Positions 1 to 7,836 of a stretch of 64,000 nt of DNA are shown piece by piece. The stretch spans positions 124,001 to 188,000 of the forward strand of contig CAKUXP010000001.1 in assembly GCA_934700345.1 (NCBI GenBank). Direction: 5' to 3'. The position numbers and the translations under genes are program-made. A model generated the notes under the pieces. That model searched no databases, was not told where the DNA came from, and saw only the letters and a program-made list of their open reading frames with translations. This DNA is from an uncultured Fibrobacter sp. Lineage in GTDB: Bacteria; Fibrobacterota; Fibrobacteria; Fibrobacterales; Fibrobacteraceae. Every line of letters begins with the position of its first letter. Positions within the stretch are counted from its first letter, which is position 1.

Positions 1-2
1 CG

Positions 3-1250
3 AACAGCCCGGACCCTTTGACGGATGTGCAGCACCTGTTGCGCAATTTCGAATTGGAAAATCCGGGAATCGAGGTACAGGTAACGGTTCTCGACTGGAG
101 TGTCGCATGGACGCGTATCACGGCGGCGGCTTCAACCCAGAGCGGACCCGACGTTATCCAGATGCCGACGACTTGGGCTGCGTCGATTACGGCGATGGAT
201 GCGCTCCTTCCGCTGGATTCCCTGTTAGACGTTTCCGGCGGAGATTCCATCTTTGCTCCCGTTTCCATGAAGTTCGCAAAGCCTGTCGGCGAGAATCACG
301 TAACGTCCATTCCCTGGTTCCTGGACGTGCGACCGCTTTATTTTCGGAGGGACGTTCTTTCGAAAATCGGCATCGACCCGCAAAAAATCCGGAACAGGAA
401 CGATTTTCGAAACGCGCTTTCGCAAATTCGGAAAGCGAACCTGAACATCGAAGGTCTCCCGATTTCCCCGATTGGCTATCCCGGAAAGCACGATTGGAAT
501 GTCATCCATAACTTTGCCCCTTGGATCTGGGGTGCGGGCGGGGATTTTCTCGATTCGACTGCCCGTGAAAGCCGGTTGGCTTCGAGGGAAAGCGAAAACG
601 GGATTTTGTTTTACCTGGGGCTTGTCCGCGACGGGTTGAACAACCGGCGGAATCTTTCGAGGAACACGAACCAGGTCAGCATTGATTTTGATGAAGGACG
701 GCTCGCTTTCTGGTTTGACGTGACGAACAAGACGCTTTACCTGGACAGTCCCCGTTTTTTGGGTGGGTCGTCAAAAAATGTCACGGCGAGAAACTATTCC
801 TGTATGTTGCCGCCGTCTGCGCCTCCTGGCAAGGAACCATATTATTTTGCCGGCGGTTCGAACCTCTCCGTCTTTCGTTTTTCTCAGCACCGCCGCGCGG
901 CGATGGCGCTTGTCAAGTATCTGTCCGCACGGTCCGACGTCCAGCTTTCTCTCGCCCGTGTAACGGGATTTCTCCCTGCGCTTCTTTCGACATACGAGTA
1001 TCCCTTTTTCAAGGAAGATGCGCGAAGGGAAGTTTTCCAGCAGATGATTTTCCACTTGCGCTCCTACCCGGCGGTTCCCTACTGGGGCGAAATCGAAACG
1101 GAAATCCTTTTGCGGCGCTTTGGGAACATTTTCGACCTGATAACCTCTAGCCCGGAAAATGTCTGGCCGGAAAAGGAGATTCTCGCCGAAATCCGGGCAG
1201 CGGATGGGGAAATCAACCGGTTCATTCGACGTCAAAGGGGCGATGACTGA
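3..1250 (+). CDS. ABC transporter extracellular solute-binding protein (5' end outside window)
   Basis: The first 415 visible residues belong to a family 1 type (sugar) solute-binding protein that delivers its ligand to the two permeases encoded next. The reading frame is open to the left edge, and the residues before the first possible in-frame start (TTG at 18) already match the family, so the true start and signal peptide lie outside the window. Family features are the early stretch with GIEVQV and QSGPDVIQMPTTWA, and an internal YYFAGGSNLSVFRFS segment before the conserved helix AAMALVKYLSARSDVQ. The stop codon overlaps the start of the downstream permease (ATGA), so the genes are translationally coupled. 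The substrate cannot be read from sequence; sugar or oligosaccharide is the family expectation. Confidence 0.85.
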   Translation, partial: NSPDPLTDVQHLLRNFELENPGIEVQVTVLDWSVAWTRITAAASTQSGPDVIQMPTTWAASITAMDALLPLDSLLDVSGGDSIFAPVSMKFAKPVGENHVTSIPWFLDVRPLYFRRDVLSKIGIDPQKIRNRNDFRNALSQIRKANLNIEGLPISPIGYPGKHDWNVIHNFAPWIWGAGGDFLDSTARESRLASRESENGILFYLGLVRDGLNNRRNLSRNTNQVSIDFDEGRLAFWFDVTNKTLYLDSPRFLGGSSKNVTARNYSCMLPPSAPPGKEPYYFAGGSNLSVFRFSQHRRAAMALVKYLSARSDVQLSLARVTGFLPALLSTYEYPFFKEDARREVFQQMIFHLRSYPAVPYWGEIETEILLRRFGNIFDLITSSPENVWPEKEILAEIRAADGEINRFIRRQRGDD

Positions 1251-2188
1251 TGGAACGTCGCTACCTGTTTGTCCTGCCTTTTCTCCTTTTCCTTTCGGCT
1301 TTCTTTTTTGTGCCGGTCCTCTTTGGCATCGTCTTGCCGTTTTTTTCCGTTGAACCGGGCGCACCGGACATCACCGATGTACAGTTTCGTGTCGGGAATT
1401 TCGTCTCGGCGGTTTCTTCCGCTTCGGGCGAGGGGCTTTTCGATGCTATCCGCAACACGCTCCTCTATACGGTTTGCGTTTCGGGCGGGTGTATTTTTCT
1501 CGGGCTTTTCGGGGCGCTTCTCGTTTCGCAAAATTTTCCGACGGCTGGGCTTGTCCGGACGATGTTGATGGTTTCATGGGTTGTTCCGACCTATATCGTC
1601 GGGCTGCTCTGGGGATTTATGTGGCAGCAGGACGAGGGAATCGTAAACATGATTCTTTTTGATTTTCTCCACTGGGACCGGATCTCCGGGCTTTTTGGCG
1701 CAGTCTGGAAATATACCGCAGACGGTACGCTCATCAAGCCCAACTGGCTTACCGGCCCGAATACCATCTGGGCGATTATCGTTCCGGCTGTCTGGCGCAA
1801 TTGGCCGTTTTGCATGATGATGTTCCTTTCTGGGCTTGCGGCGATTCCTCGCGATATCTACGAGGCCGCCGAGCTTGACGGCGTTCCTCTCCGCGACCGG
1901 TTCCTGCGGATTACGCTTCCGATGCTCAGACCTGTCTTTGCCTTGGTCATCCTGGAAACGCTGGTCATCAATATGTATAGCTTCAATCTCGTCGCGATGA
2001 TGTTCGGGAACGGTGCGGGTTTCCCGGGAAAGTTCGGTGACCTGATGATGACCTATCTCTACCGGACGTCTTTTTCGACATGGAATTTCGGGGCCGGGGC
2101 GGCGCTCGGTACGCTGATGATGGTCTTTATGCTTTTTTGCGTGAATCTCTGGTATCGGGCGTTCGCTAGGGATACGTTGAATGCTTAA
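1250..2188 (+). CDS. ABC transporter permease, MalF/UgpA type
   Basis: Inner-membrane permease subunit of a carbohydrate-type ABC importer, 312 residues, with about six hydrophobic segments. The first is the N-terminal YLFVLPFLLFLSAFFFVPVL. The cytoplasmic EAA loop that docks the ATPase is present near residue 204 (EAAELDGVPLRDRFLRITLP). The start is the ATG at 1250, which overlaps the stop of the binding-protein gene, and the end overlaps the next permease by 8 bases. No ATPase subunit is encoded in the window; it may lie upstream or be a shared MsmK-like protein elsewhere. Function is clear at family level only. Confidence 0.9.
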   Translation: MERRYLFVLPFLLFLSAFFFVPVLFGIVLPFFSVEPGAPDITDVQFRVGNFVSAVSSASGEGLFDAIRNTLLYTVCVSGGCIFLGLFGALLVSQNFPTAGLVRTMLMVSWVVPTYIVGLLWGFMWQQDEGIVNMILFDFLHWDRISGLFGAVWKYTADGTLIKPNWLTGPNTIWAIIVPAVWRNWPFCMMMFLSGLAAIPRDIYEAAELDGVPLRDRFLRITLPMLRPVFALVILETLVINMYSFNLVAMMFGNGAGFPGKFGDLMMTYLYRTSFSTWNFGAGAALGTLMMVFMLFCVNLWYRAFARDTLNA

Positions 2189-4364
2189 GATCCTCGCATG
2201 GATTTTCGCCCTTTTGAACGTCTTTCCGCTTTTGTGGATGGCGTGGAGTTCGCTGCTCGGGGCGAGCGAAATCATGCAGGGAAAGATTCTCCCCGACCCT
2301 TACCCGAACGACCTGGTTTTTTTTGAAAAATTTCCGGACGGGAGCCTTGTCGCCGGGACGCTTCACGGGCAGGTTTACCGCTTCGAGAATGGCTCGCTTG
2401 AAAATTCACCGAAGAGTCTCGACCTGCGCACGACAACCGTGGGATATGCCCGTGACAGTTCAAGCCTTTACGCGTTTTCTTCGGATGGGGGACTTCTTTC
2501 GATTGATCCTCTGCGGTTACAGAAAAAGCGTGCCTGGACATTTCGCGATTTCAAAAAATCGTTCGAACGGAGCGATTTCACCCCGTTCCTCTTTGTTCCG
2601 AACCAGACGCAGGAAAAGGAGTTCGCGAGACTCGGCGCGATGCTCGATTCCGTTCCGCTTGTCGAAAATTCCAATTGGACGCTTGCCGACATGCTTGGAA
2701 AATCTTTTCCGCGGGACAGCGCTCTGGTAGGTTCGCTGAACGGGATTCTCGAAAAGCCGAAGCTTCTCGCCCGGGTGCTTTCCGAGTGGCAGGGGAAAAC
2801 GGATTGGGTAAATCCGGCTATCGGGAAGCTTTTTAAGAAAAGGAACCGGACCGCTTTTGAAAACCGGGAACTTTTCCGTTGGTGTCTTGCGGAACGGATC
2901 CCTTCGATGCTCACTATTTACCGCCGGATATCGTGGACGCCTATCTGGGTGAACCGCGTCCCGGCAAGCGATCACGGCGTTTCGGTCGCGGTTGCCGGCA
3001 ATTATTTGTGCGTGGGAATGTGGTGGGAACCTTTTCCGGGAATTGCCATCGTCGAAAAGAATAGTCCCGAAAAGGTCATCCATTGGGTGACTCCGCAAAA
3101 CGGGCTCCCATCGAGTTCCGTGCAGCGGATTTTGCGAGTTTCTGACAGGGAAGTTCTCGTCGCGCATGACCAGGGCTTTTCGCTCGTCGATATCCAGGCG
3201 AAAAAGGTCCTTTCGAACTATCCCTTCGGAGAATCGGGACTTCCATTCTACAATGGGCGCGATTTGAGAATTTCGGTTGTAAACCGCAGCTCGGTAATTT
3301 TTTCCTGCGGCAGGGAAATGGTCTTTTTTGATTTCCGGGCTGGACAGGCCGTGAAACGGCTCTATGCGGATTCTCGCCTGTTTCCGTCGGATATCTCGGC
3401 GGTGAAGAGTTTTGACGGCAAGGTCTTTTTTGGCATTTCCGACGGGCTTGTCTCAATGAATCTCTGGGATTTGCTGTCCGAGGTAAAGGCGCAAAAATCC
3501 GTTTCGGTCGGTGGAACCGCGACGAGCCTTTCTGTTGATGGGGGAGAGATCCTTGTCGGAATGCAGGGCGGAATGCTTGCGAAAGTCCGGATGTCGGCGG
3601 AAAGCGTCGATGCGCGCTATGCGCTTCCCGAAGGAAGGATGCGTTTCCATTTACGCAATTACGAGGACCTGTGGCGGATGATTCCTTTTGGACGCTTCCT
3701 CGCCAATTCGCTTGTCATCTGCCTCTCGACGGTACTCATCTGCCTCCTGATCGGTTCGCTTGCCGGATACGGTTTAGCCCGCATGTCTTTCCGGCATCGT
3801 CACGCACTGAACGGCGGACTGGTCGCAAGCCAGGTCATTCCGAACATCCTGTTCCTCATCCCGTCATTCCTGATTCTTTCCTACCTGCAGATTCACACGC
3901 AGGTTCACCTGCTCAATACGAGGATCGGGATTATCCTGCTCTATTCGGCGCTTTTCCTTCCGATGGCGACCTGGATCCTTCTGAACATGTTCCGGATGCT
4001 GCCTCGCGAAATCGAGGAGGCTGCCTTGATGGATGGCTGCACGCCGCTTTCCGCGTTTTTCCGGGTTGCCCTCCCGTCGGCGCTTCCGGGAATTTTCACG
4101 ACGGGCGTCTATATCTTCATTCTTGCGTGGGACGAGCTGATGTTCGCCTGGGTTTTCTCGTTCGACCTTTCGTCGGCGACGATTCCTGTCGGAATGCGTC
4201 TCTTTTTCGGGCAATTCGGTTCGCGTTTCGATCTGATGATGGCCGCTGCAACGCTTTCCACGCTTCCCGTGGTCATGCTCTTCCTTTTCATGCAGCGACA
4301 TCTTTTGCGCGGTTTTCCCGGTGGGCGCAATGTCGTGCACGGCGTCTTGAAAAAGAATCGCTAG
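2181..4364 (+). CDS. MalG-type ABC permease with large beta-propeller insertion
   Basis: This is the second permease of the importer, but at 727 residues it is about 450 longer than a normal MalG (about 280). Residues 1-27 form the usual first membrane helix. Residues of about 35-490 form an insertion that should lie outside the cytoplasmic membrane. It holds repeated beta-strand units, including NGLPSSSVQRILRVSDRE and GKVFFGISDGLVSMNL, which match the two-component-regulator propeller repeat, plus a helical stretch around residues 115-250. The permease core resumes at about residue 490 (LRNYEDLWRMIPFGRFLANS) with five further helices. The EAA loop is near residue 612 (EEAALMDGCTPLSAFFRVAL). 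The reading frame is continuous, so this is a real domain insertion. I infer ligand or envelope sensing coupled to transport. Confidence 0.85.
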   Translation: MLKILAWIFALLNVFPLLWMAWSSLLGASEIMQGKILPDPYPNDLVFFEKFPDGSLVAGTLHGQVYRFENGSLENSPKSLDLRTTTVGYARDSSSLYAFSSDGGLLSIDPLRLQKKRAWTFRDFKKSFERSDFTPFLFVPNQTQEKEFARLGAMLDSVPLVENSNWTLADMLGKSFPRDSALVGSLNGILEKPKLLARVLSEWQGKTDWVNPAIGKLFKKRNRTAFENRELFRWCLAERIPSMLTIYRRISWTPIWVNRVPASDHGVSVAVAGNYLCVGMWWEPFPGIAIVEKNSPEKVIHWVTPQNGLPSSSVQRILRVSDREVLVAHDQGFSLVDIQAKKVLSNYPFGESGLPFYNGRDLRISVVNRSSVIFSCGREMVFFDFRAGQAVKRLYADSRLFPSDISAVKSFDGKVFFGISDGLVSMNLWDLLSEVKAQKSVSVGGTATSLSVDGGEILVGMQGGMLAKVRMSAESVDARYALPEGRMRFHLRNYEDLWRMIPFGRFLANSLVICLSTVLICLLIGSLAGYGLARMSFRHRHALNGGLVASQVIPNILFLIPSFLILSYLQIHTQVHLLNTRIGIILLYSALFLPMATWILLNMFRMLPREIEEAALMDGCTPLSAFFRVALPSALPGIFTTGVYIFILAWDELMFAWVFSFDLSSATIPVGMRLFFGQFGSRFDLMMAAATLSTLPVVMLFLFMQRHLLRGFPGGRNVVHGVLKKNR

Positions 4365-4413
4365 GATTTCAAAATTTTCTATTTTGCTTTCGACCCCTGG
4401 AGGTTCCTCACGA

Positions 4414-6243
4414 ATGAATAACAGACGAAAGAAATCGAACGAGTCCCGCTTCAAGCGCATTTCGCGCGTCTATTTCAACCGGATGTTTCCCAAGCGCATG
4501 GATGCGTTCCTGGTTTCGCTTTCCGTTTTTGCGGGAGTCTTCATCGGTATCTGGCCGACCATCGGCGTTGCCATCATTCTGACCGTCGCGGTGTGCGCTC
4601 TTTTCAGGTTGCCCAAGGTCCCCGGAGTGGTCGCTTCGTTTATCGCGAACCCTCTGACCCAGTTCGGTTTTTTCTATCCGGCGGGCTACTTTATCGGCAA
4701 GAAAATCCTCCAGCCTGCGCAGATTTCGTTCGACTTTCTCAAGGAAATCGAGAGCGTTTCGTTCCGGAACGTGACCGATGTCGTTTCGAAGCTCTGGACC
4801 GAGGCTGCCGGTCACCTGCTCGCTTTTCTTCTCGGAATTACGATCGTCGCATTTGTCTTCGGTCTCGCTTTTGGTATCGCCGCCTACTTTATCGTCTCCT
4901 ATCGCAAGCGCAGACATATCCAGGTGAAGAACAGGTATATCCACGAGCTGATCTCGGAAGACGAGGTTGTCTTGAAAGAAGCCAAGCAAAAAGGAAAACA
5001 CATGCATATCTTTCCGTTCAAAGCACTCCGGCCTGTAAATCCCCTCCAGGCGAAGGACATTTCCGCCCTGCCTTATGACGTGATGAATCGCGAAGAGGCA
5101 AAGGAAATGGCGAAGGGGTTCCCGTATTCCTACCTGCGCATTACGCGCGCCGAACTGGAACTTCCCGATTCCGTCGATGCATACGACTCGAAGGTCTATG
5201 CCCATGCCAAGGAAAACCTCGACAAGTTTATCGCGGACGGTGTCATCGCTTTCGACAAGAAGGACTGTCTCTATGTTTATCGCCAGACGATGAACGGTCG
5301 GGAACAGTACGGCCTTGTCTGTACGGTTCCCGCCAAGGATTATTTTGACGGCATCATCAAGAAGCACGAACTGACGCGCAAGGACAAGGAAGACGATCGC
5401 CTGCGCCACATTCTCGCGACGAATTCCAATACGGGACCCGTCTTCCTCACGTACCGCGATGAGGGACAGTTCGCCCTTCTCGATCAAATTATTCGCCGGA
5501 AACCCGTCTATGACTTCGTAACGGAAGGCGACGGCTTCGGTCATACGGTCTGGGTGATCGATGACGATGCCGAAATCGAAAAAATCCGTCACGCCTTTGA
5601 CTCGGTTCCTGTCAGCTATATCGCGGACGGGCATCACCGGAGTGCCGCAGGCGCCCGGGCCGCGGGATATCGGGCGTCCCAGAATCCGGACAATACGGGA
5701 ACCGAGGAATACAACCGCTACCTCGCGATCCTTTTCCCCAGCACCCAGCTCAAGATTCTGGATTACAACCGAGTCCTCAAGGATCTGAACGGTCGCACGC
5801 CGGAACAGTTCATGGAAAAGCTTGGCGAGGTCTGCACGGTAAGCGAACTGTCCGCCGCCGCGCACCCGGAGCGTCAGAACATGGTGAACATGTATTTGCA
5901 GGGAAAATGGTATTCCTGCGCGTTCAGGCCGGAATATCTGCAGAATCTCGGACCGGTCGATAGTCTCGATGTTGCGCTGCTCCAGAAGCTTGTCCTGAAG
6001 CCTCTCTTCGGGGTCGATGACCCTCGGACAGCGAAAAACATCGATTTCGTCGGTGGGATCCGCGGGCTTTCCGAGCTGGAAAAGCGTGTCGATTCCGGGG
6101 AATGGGCTGTCGCGTTTGCCATGTACCCGACGACGCTCGACCAGCTGATGGCCATTGCGGATGCGGGAGAAATCATGCCGCCGAAGAGTACCTGGTTTGA
6201 ACCGAAACTTCGCGACGGCTTGCTTGTCCACACCTTGGACTAG
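4414..6243 (+). CDS. DUF2062-DUF1015 fusion protein
   Basis: A 609-residue two-domain protein. Residues of about 20-165 are a DUF2062 membrane domain (FPKRMDAFLVSLSVFAGVFIG, FIANPLTQFGFFYPAGY) with at least three hydrophobic segments. From about residue 197 (MHIFPFKALRPVNP) to the end it is a DUF1015 protein, the family that includes the archaeal free-serine kinase SerK. The conserved DUF1015 histidine motif DGHHRSAAG is near residue 404. ATG 4414 is chosen because GGAGG lies 10 bases upstream (4399-4403); an earlier in-frame TTG at 4384 has no such site. The two domains are normally separate proteins, and I saw no break between them. The gene follows the ABC operon by 49 bases and may be its own unit. 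Its reaction is not known. Confidence 0.8.
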   Translation: MNNRRKKSNESRFKRISRVYFNRMFPKRMDAFLVSLSVFAGVFIGIWPTIGVAIILTVAVCALFRLPKVPGVVASFIANPLTQFGFFYPAGYFIGKKILQPAQISFDFLKEIESVSFRNVTDVVSKLWTEAAGHLLAFLLGITIVAFVFGLAFGIAAYFIVSYRKRRHIQVKNRYIHELISEDEVVLKEAKQKGKHMHIFPFKALRPVNPLQAKDISALPYDVMNREEAKEMAKGFPYSYLRITRAELELPDSVDAYDSKVYAHAKENLDKFIADGVIAFDKKDCLYVYRQTMNGREQYGLVCTVPAKDYFDGIIKKHELTRKDKEDDRLRHILATNSNTGPVFLTYRDEGQFALLDQIIRRKPVYDFVTEGDGFGHTVWVIDDDAEIEKIRHAFDSVPVSYIADGHHRSAAGARAAGYRASQNPDNTGTEEYNRYLAILFPSTQLKILDYNRVLKDLNGRTPEQFMEKLGEVCTVSELSAAAHPERQNMVNMYLQGKWYSCAFRPEYLQNLGPVDSLDVALLQKLVLKPLFGVDDPRTAKNIDFVGGIRGLSELEKRVDSGEWAVAFAMYPTTLDQLMAIADAGEIMPPKSTWFEPKLRDGLLVHTLD

Positions 6244-7458
6244 ATGGCTTATTTCATGGGAAAAAAGTTCGGAGTGGCGCATATCGTTCGGTATGCGCTC
6301 CTTCTCGCTTCTCTTTCTTTTGCGAGTAACGTGTCGACGACGGGCGTGTCTTCCGGCGGAAGCGCAGTCCGCGATCTGCAGCTCCGGGAATTCGGTTCGG
6401 TCTTTCGGCCCGGTGTCGATGGCTATGTCGGGCTAAACCTCTATTATTTTCCGCTGCCTAGCCAGTCGAAGCTTTCGACGGATTTTGGAAAGCACGAAGG
6501 GTATGTGCTGCGGCAAAACTTTGCCGGTTACTTCGCGGAGGAACTGGGGAAGAGCGGCTGGGACCTGGGGGCGCTTTGGTGGGTGGAACGCCATGGCTGG
6601 GACAGCGAGGATTTCTTGCTGTTTCCGCATTACAGCGAGTTCTCCCTGGTTCGGAGCGTACAGACCGCAGGCTTTTCCGTGGCAAGTCCCGACCTGAACC
6701 TGGGATTTGCCGGGGGCATCCAGTACATGAATCCCGAACATGTGGGAAAGGTCTATGAAGCGGAATCCGACAGCCTCTTCGAATGGGCGATGGCCGTATG
6801 CGGACCTGTGTCGGTACAGGCTAGCTTTCACCATGCGGACTTTCGCCACTTGCGCCTTTCGCTGAACCTGGAATCCAAGGAAATACTGAAGGGAAAGCCT
6901 TCGGGACCTGCAACCTACCTGCCAAATCTCGACTTCGCCTTTTACAGCGGGAAGTCCCACGTCCGGGATTCCGCCCGGTTTTTTTGGGAGCAGAATCTTT
7001 TTGCGCAAAGGCTCTATGCGGAACTTGCGTTCTATTTTCCCGACAAGGCGCTCCGCTTTTTCGCTCTTAAGTATTACCCGGACCCGTCCAAGGTTGTCTC
7101 TGTCGATTTGACATGCTTCCGCAAGGATGGCGGCGATTTAATCTGGGGCGGCGGACTGACACTACCCTTTGTGCGCGTCGCCTACAACCACGCAAGTGAA
7201 ATCGAGAATGTCTTCGGGTTGCGGGGGACTTTTATCGTACAGTTCCATTTCGGTATCGAGAGAATTTTTGACAGGTTTATCGGCCTGAACGGGGCGAAGT
7301 CCTCGCCGATGATCACGCGGACAATTGAAACGGACGATGAAGTGAAGAAGCAGCGTCGCGAGGAACGGGAAAAGGCGTTCGAGGCGTCCCGCTCGAAAGC
7401 GCAACCTTCTCCGCGCGAAATCACCGCAAAGGGAATCGTCCGGGAGGATGCAAGATGA
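6244..7458 (+). CDS. Putative outer membrane or secreted protein, unknown family
   Basis: A 404-residue protein that I do not recognise. The N-terminus has a basic start followed by a hydrophobic segment (IVRYALLLASLSFAS), which reads as a signal peptide. The body alternates aromatic and polar residues (GYVGLNLYYFPLP, LYAELAFYFPDKAL, VRVAYNHASEIENVFGL), the pattern expected of a beta-barrel. The C-terminal 50 residues are charged and probably disordered (KKQRREEREKAFEASRSKAQ), which is unusual for a barrel, whose last strand is normally terminal. The gene begins immediately after the previous stop codon, and its own end overlaps the start of the small lipoprotein gene, so these genes are probably co-expressed. 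Confidence 0.55.
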   Translation: MAYFMGKKFGVAHIVRYALLLASLSFASNVSTTGVSSGGSAVRDLQLREFGSVFRPGVDGYVGLNLYYFPLPSQSKLSTDFGKHEGYVLRQNFAGYFAEELGKSGWDLGALWWVERHGWDSEDFLLFPHYSEFSLVRSVQTAGFSVASPDLNLGFAGGIQYMNPEHVGKVYEAESDSLFEWAMAVCGPVSVQASFHHADFRHLRLSLNLESKEILKGKPSGPATYLPNLDFAFYSGKSHVRDSARFFWEQNLFAQRLYAELAFYFPDKALRFFALKYYPDPSKVVSVDLTCFRKDGGDLIWGGGLTLPFVRVAYNHASEIENVFGLRGTFIVQFHFGIERIFDRFIGLNGAKSSPMITRTIETDDEVKKQRREEREKAFEASRSKAQPSPREITAKGIVREDAR

Positions 7459-7805
7459 TGCGCCTGGTATTAAACGCCCTGCTACTTCTGCTTCTCGGCT
7501 GTACGCATCTCGTACTTGAATCTACGGAACGCCTGCAGATAAGGAACCTTTCGGACTCCGCCATCCGGAATTTTTCTGTCGCCGGAAGAAGCGATACGCT
7601 GGTCTGGATCCCGGAAGAAGTCGCTCCCGGAGATCTTTCGTACGTCCACGAGCGGGATTTTGTCGGCTCGTTTCACATCGTCTTCGAAGCGAAATCGGGA
7701 GGGCGTTGGATTCCCGTTGAGCTGGGGAAGGTCCGTTTTGACGGCGGAAGCGAACTCGCAAAAATTTCGCGAAAAGACAGTATCTGGGTTTTAGATTTCG
7801 AATGA
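7455..7805 (+). CDS. Small putative lipoprotein
   Basis: A 116-residue protein with a typical lipoprotein signal (LVLNALLLLLLGC), where the cysteine near residue 16 would be lipidated. The mature part is predicted to be beta-rich (LQIRNLSDSAIRNFSVAGR, FHIVFEAKSGGRWIPVELGKVRF), like a small Ig-like or C2-like sandwich. It starts with ATGATG overlapping the end of the preceding putative outer membrane gene, so the two are translationally coupled and may act together at the outer membrane. No family was recognised. Confidence 0.65.
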   Translation: MMRLVLNALLLLLLGCTHLVLESTERLQIRNLSDSAIRNFSVAGRSDTLVWIPEEVAPGDLSYVHERDFVGSFHIVFEAKSGGRWIPVELGKVRFDGGSELAKISRKDSIWVLDFE

Positions 7806-7821
7806 AAGCGTTCTTTAAATT

Positions 7822-7829
7822 TATCTTTG
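7822..7829 (+). promoter_or_regulatory. Candidate -7 promoter element of smc (TATCTTTG)
   Basis: TATCTTTG matches TAnnTTTG, the Bacteroidota-type -7 element, and ends 7 bases before the GTG start of smc. No Shine-Dalgarno sequence is visible, so the transcript may be leaderless or nearly so. Inferred from sequence only. Confidence 0.45.
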
Positions 7830-7836
7830 AACCGTC

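Noticed and set aside
4408..6282. Long minus-strand open frame of 624 codons opposite the DUF2062-DUF1015 gene
   Set aside because: It is a shadow of a strong plus-strand gene with recognised domains, and its protein has no family resemblance or ribosome-binding site.
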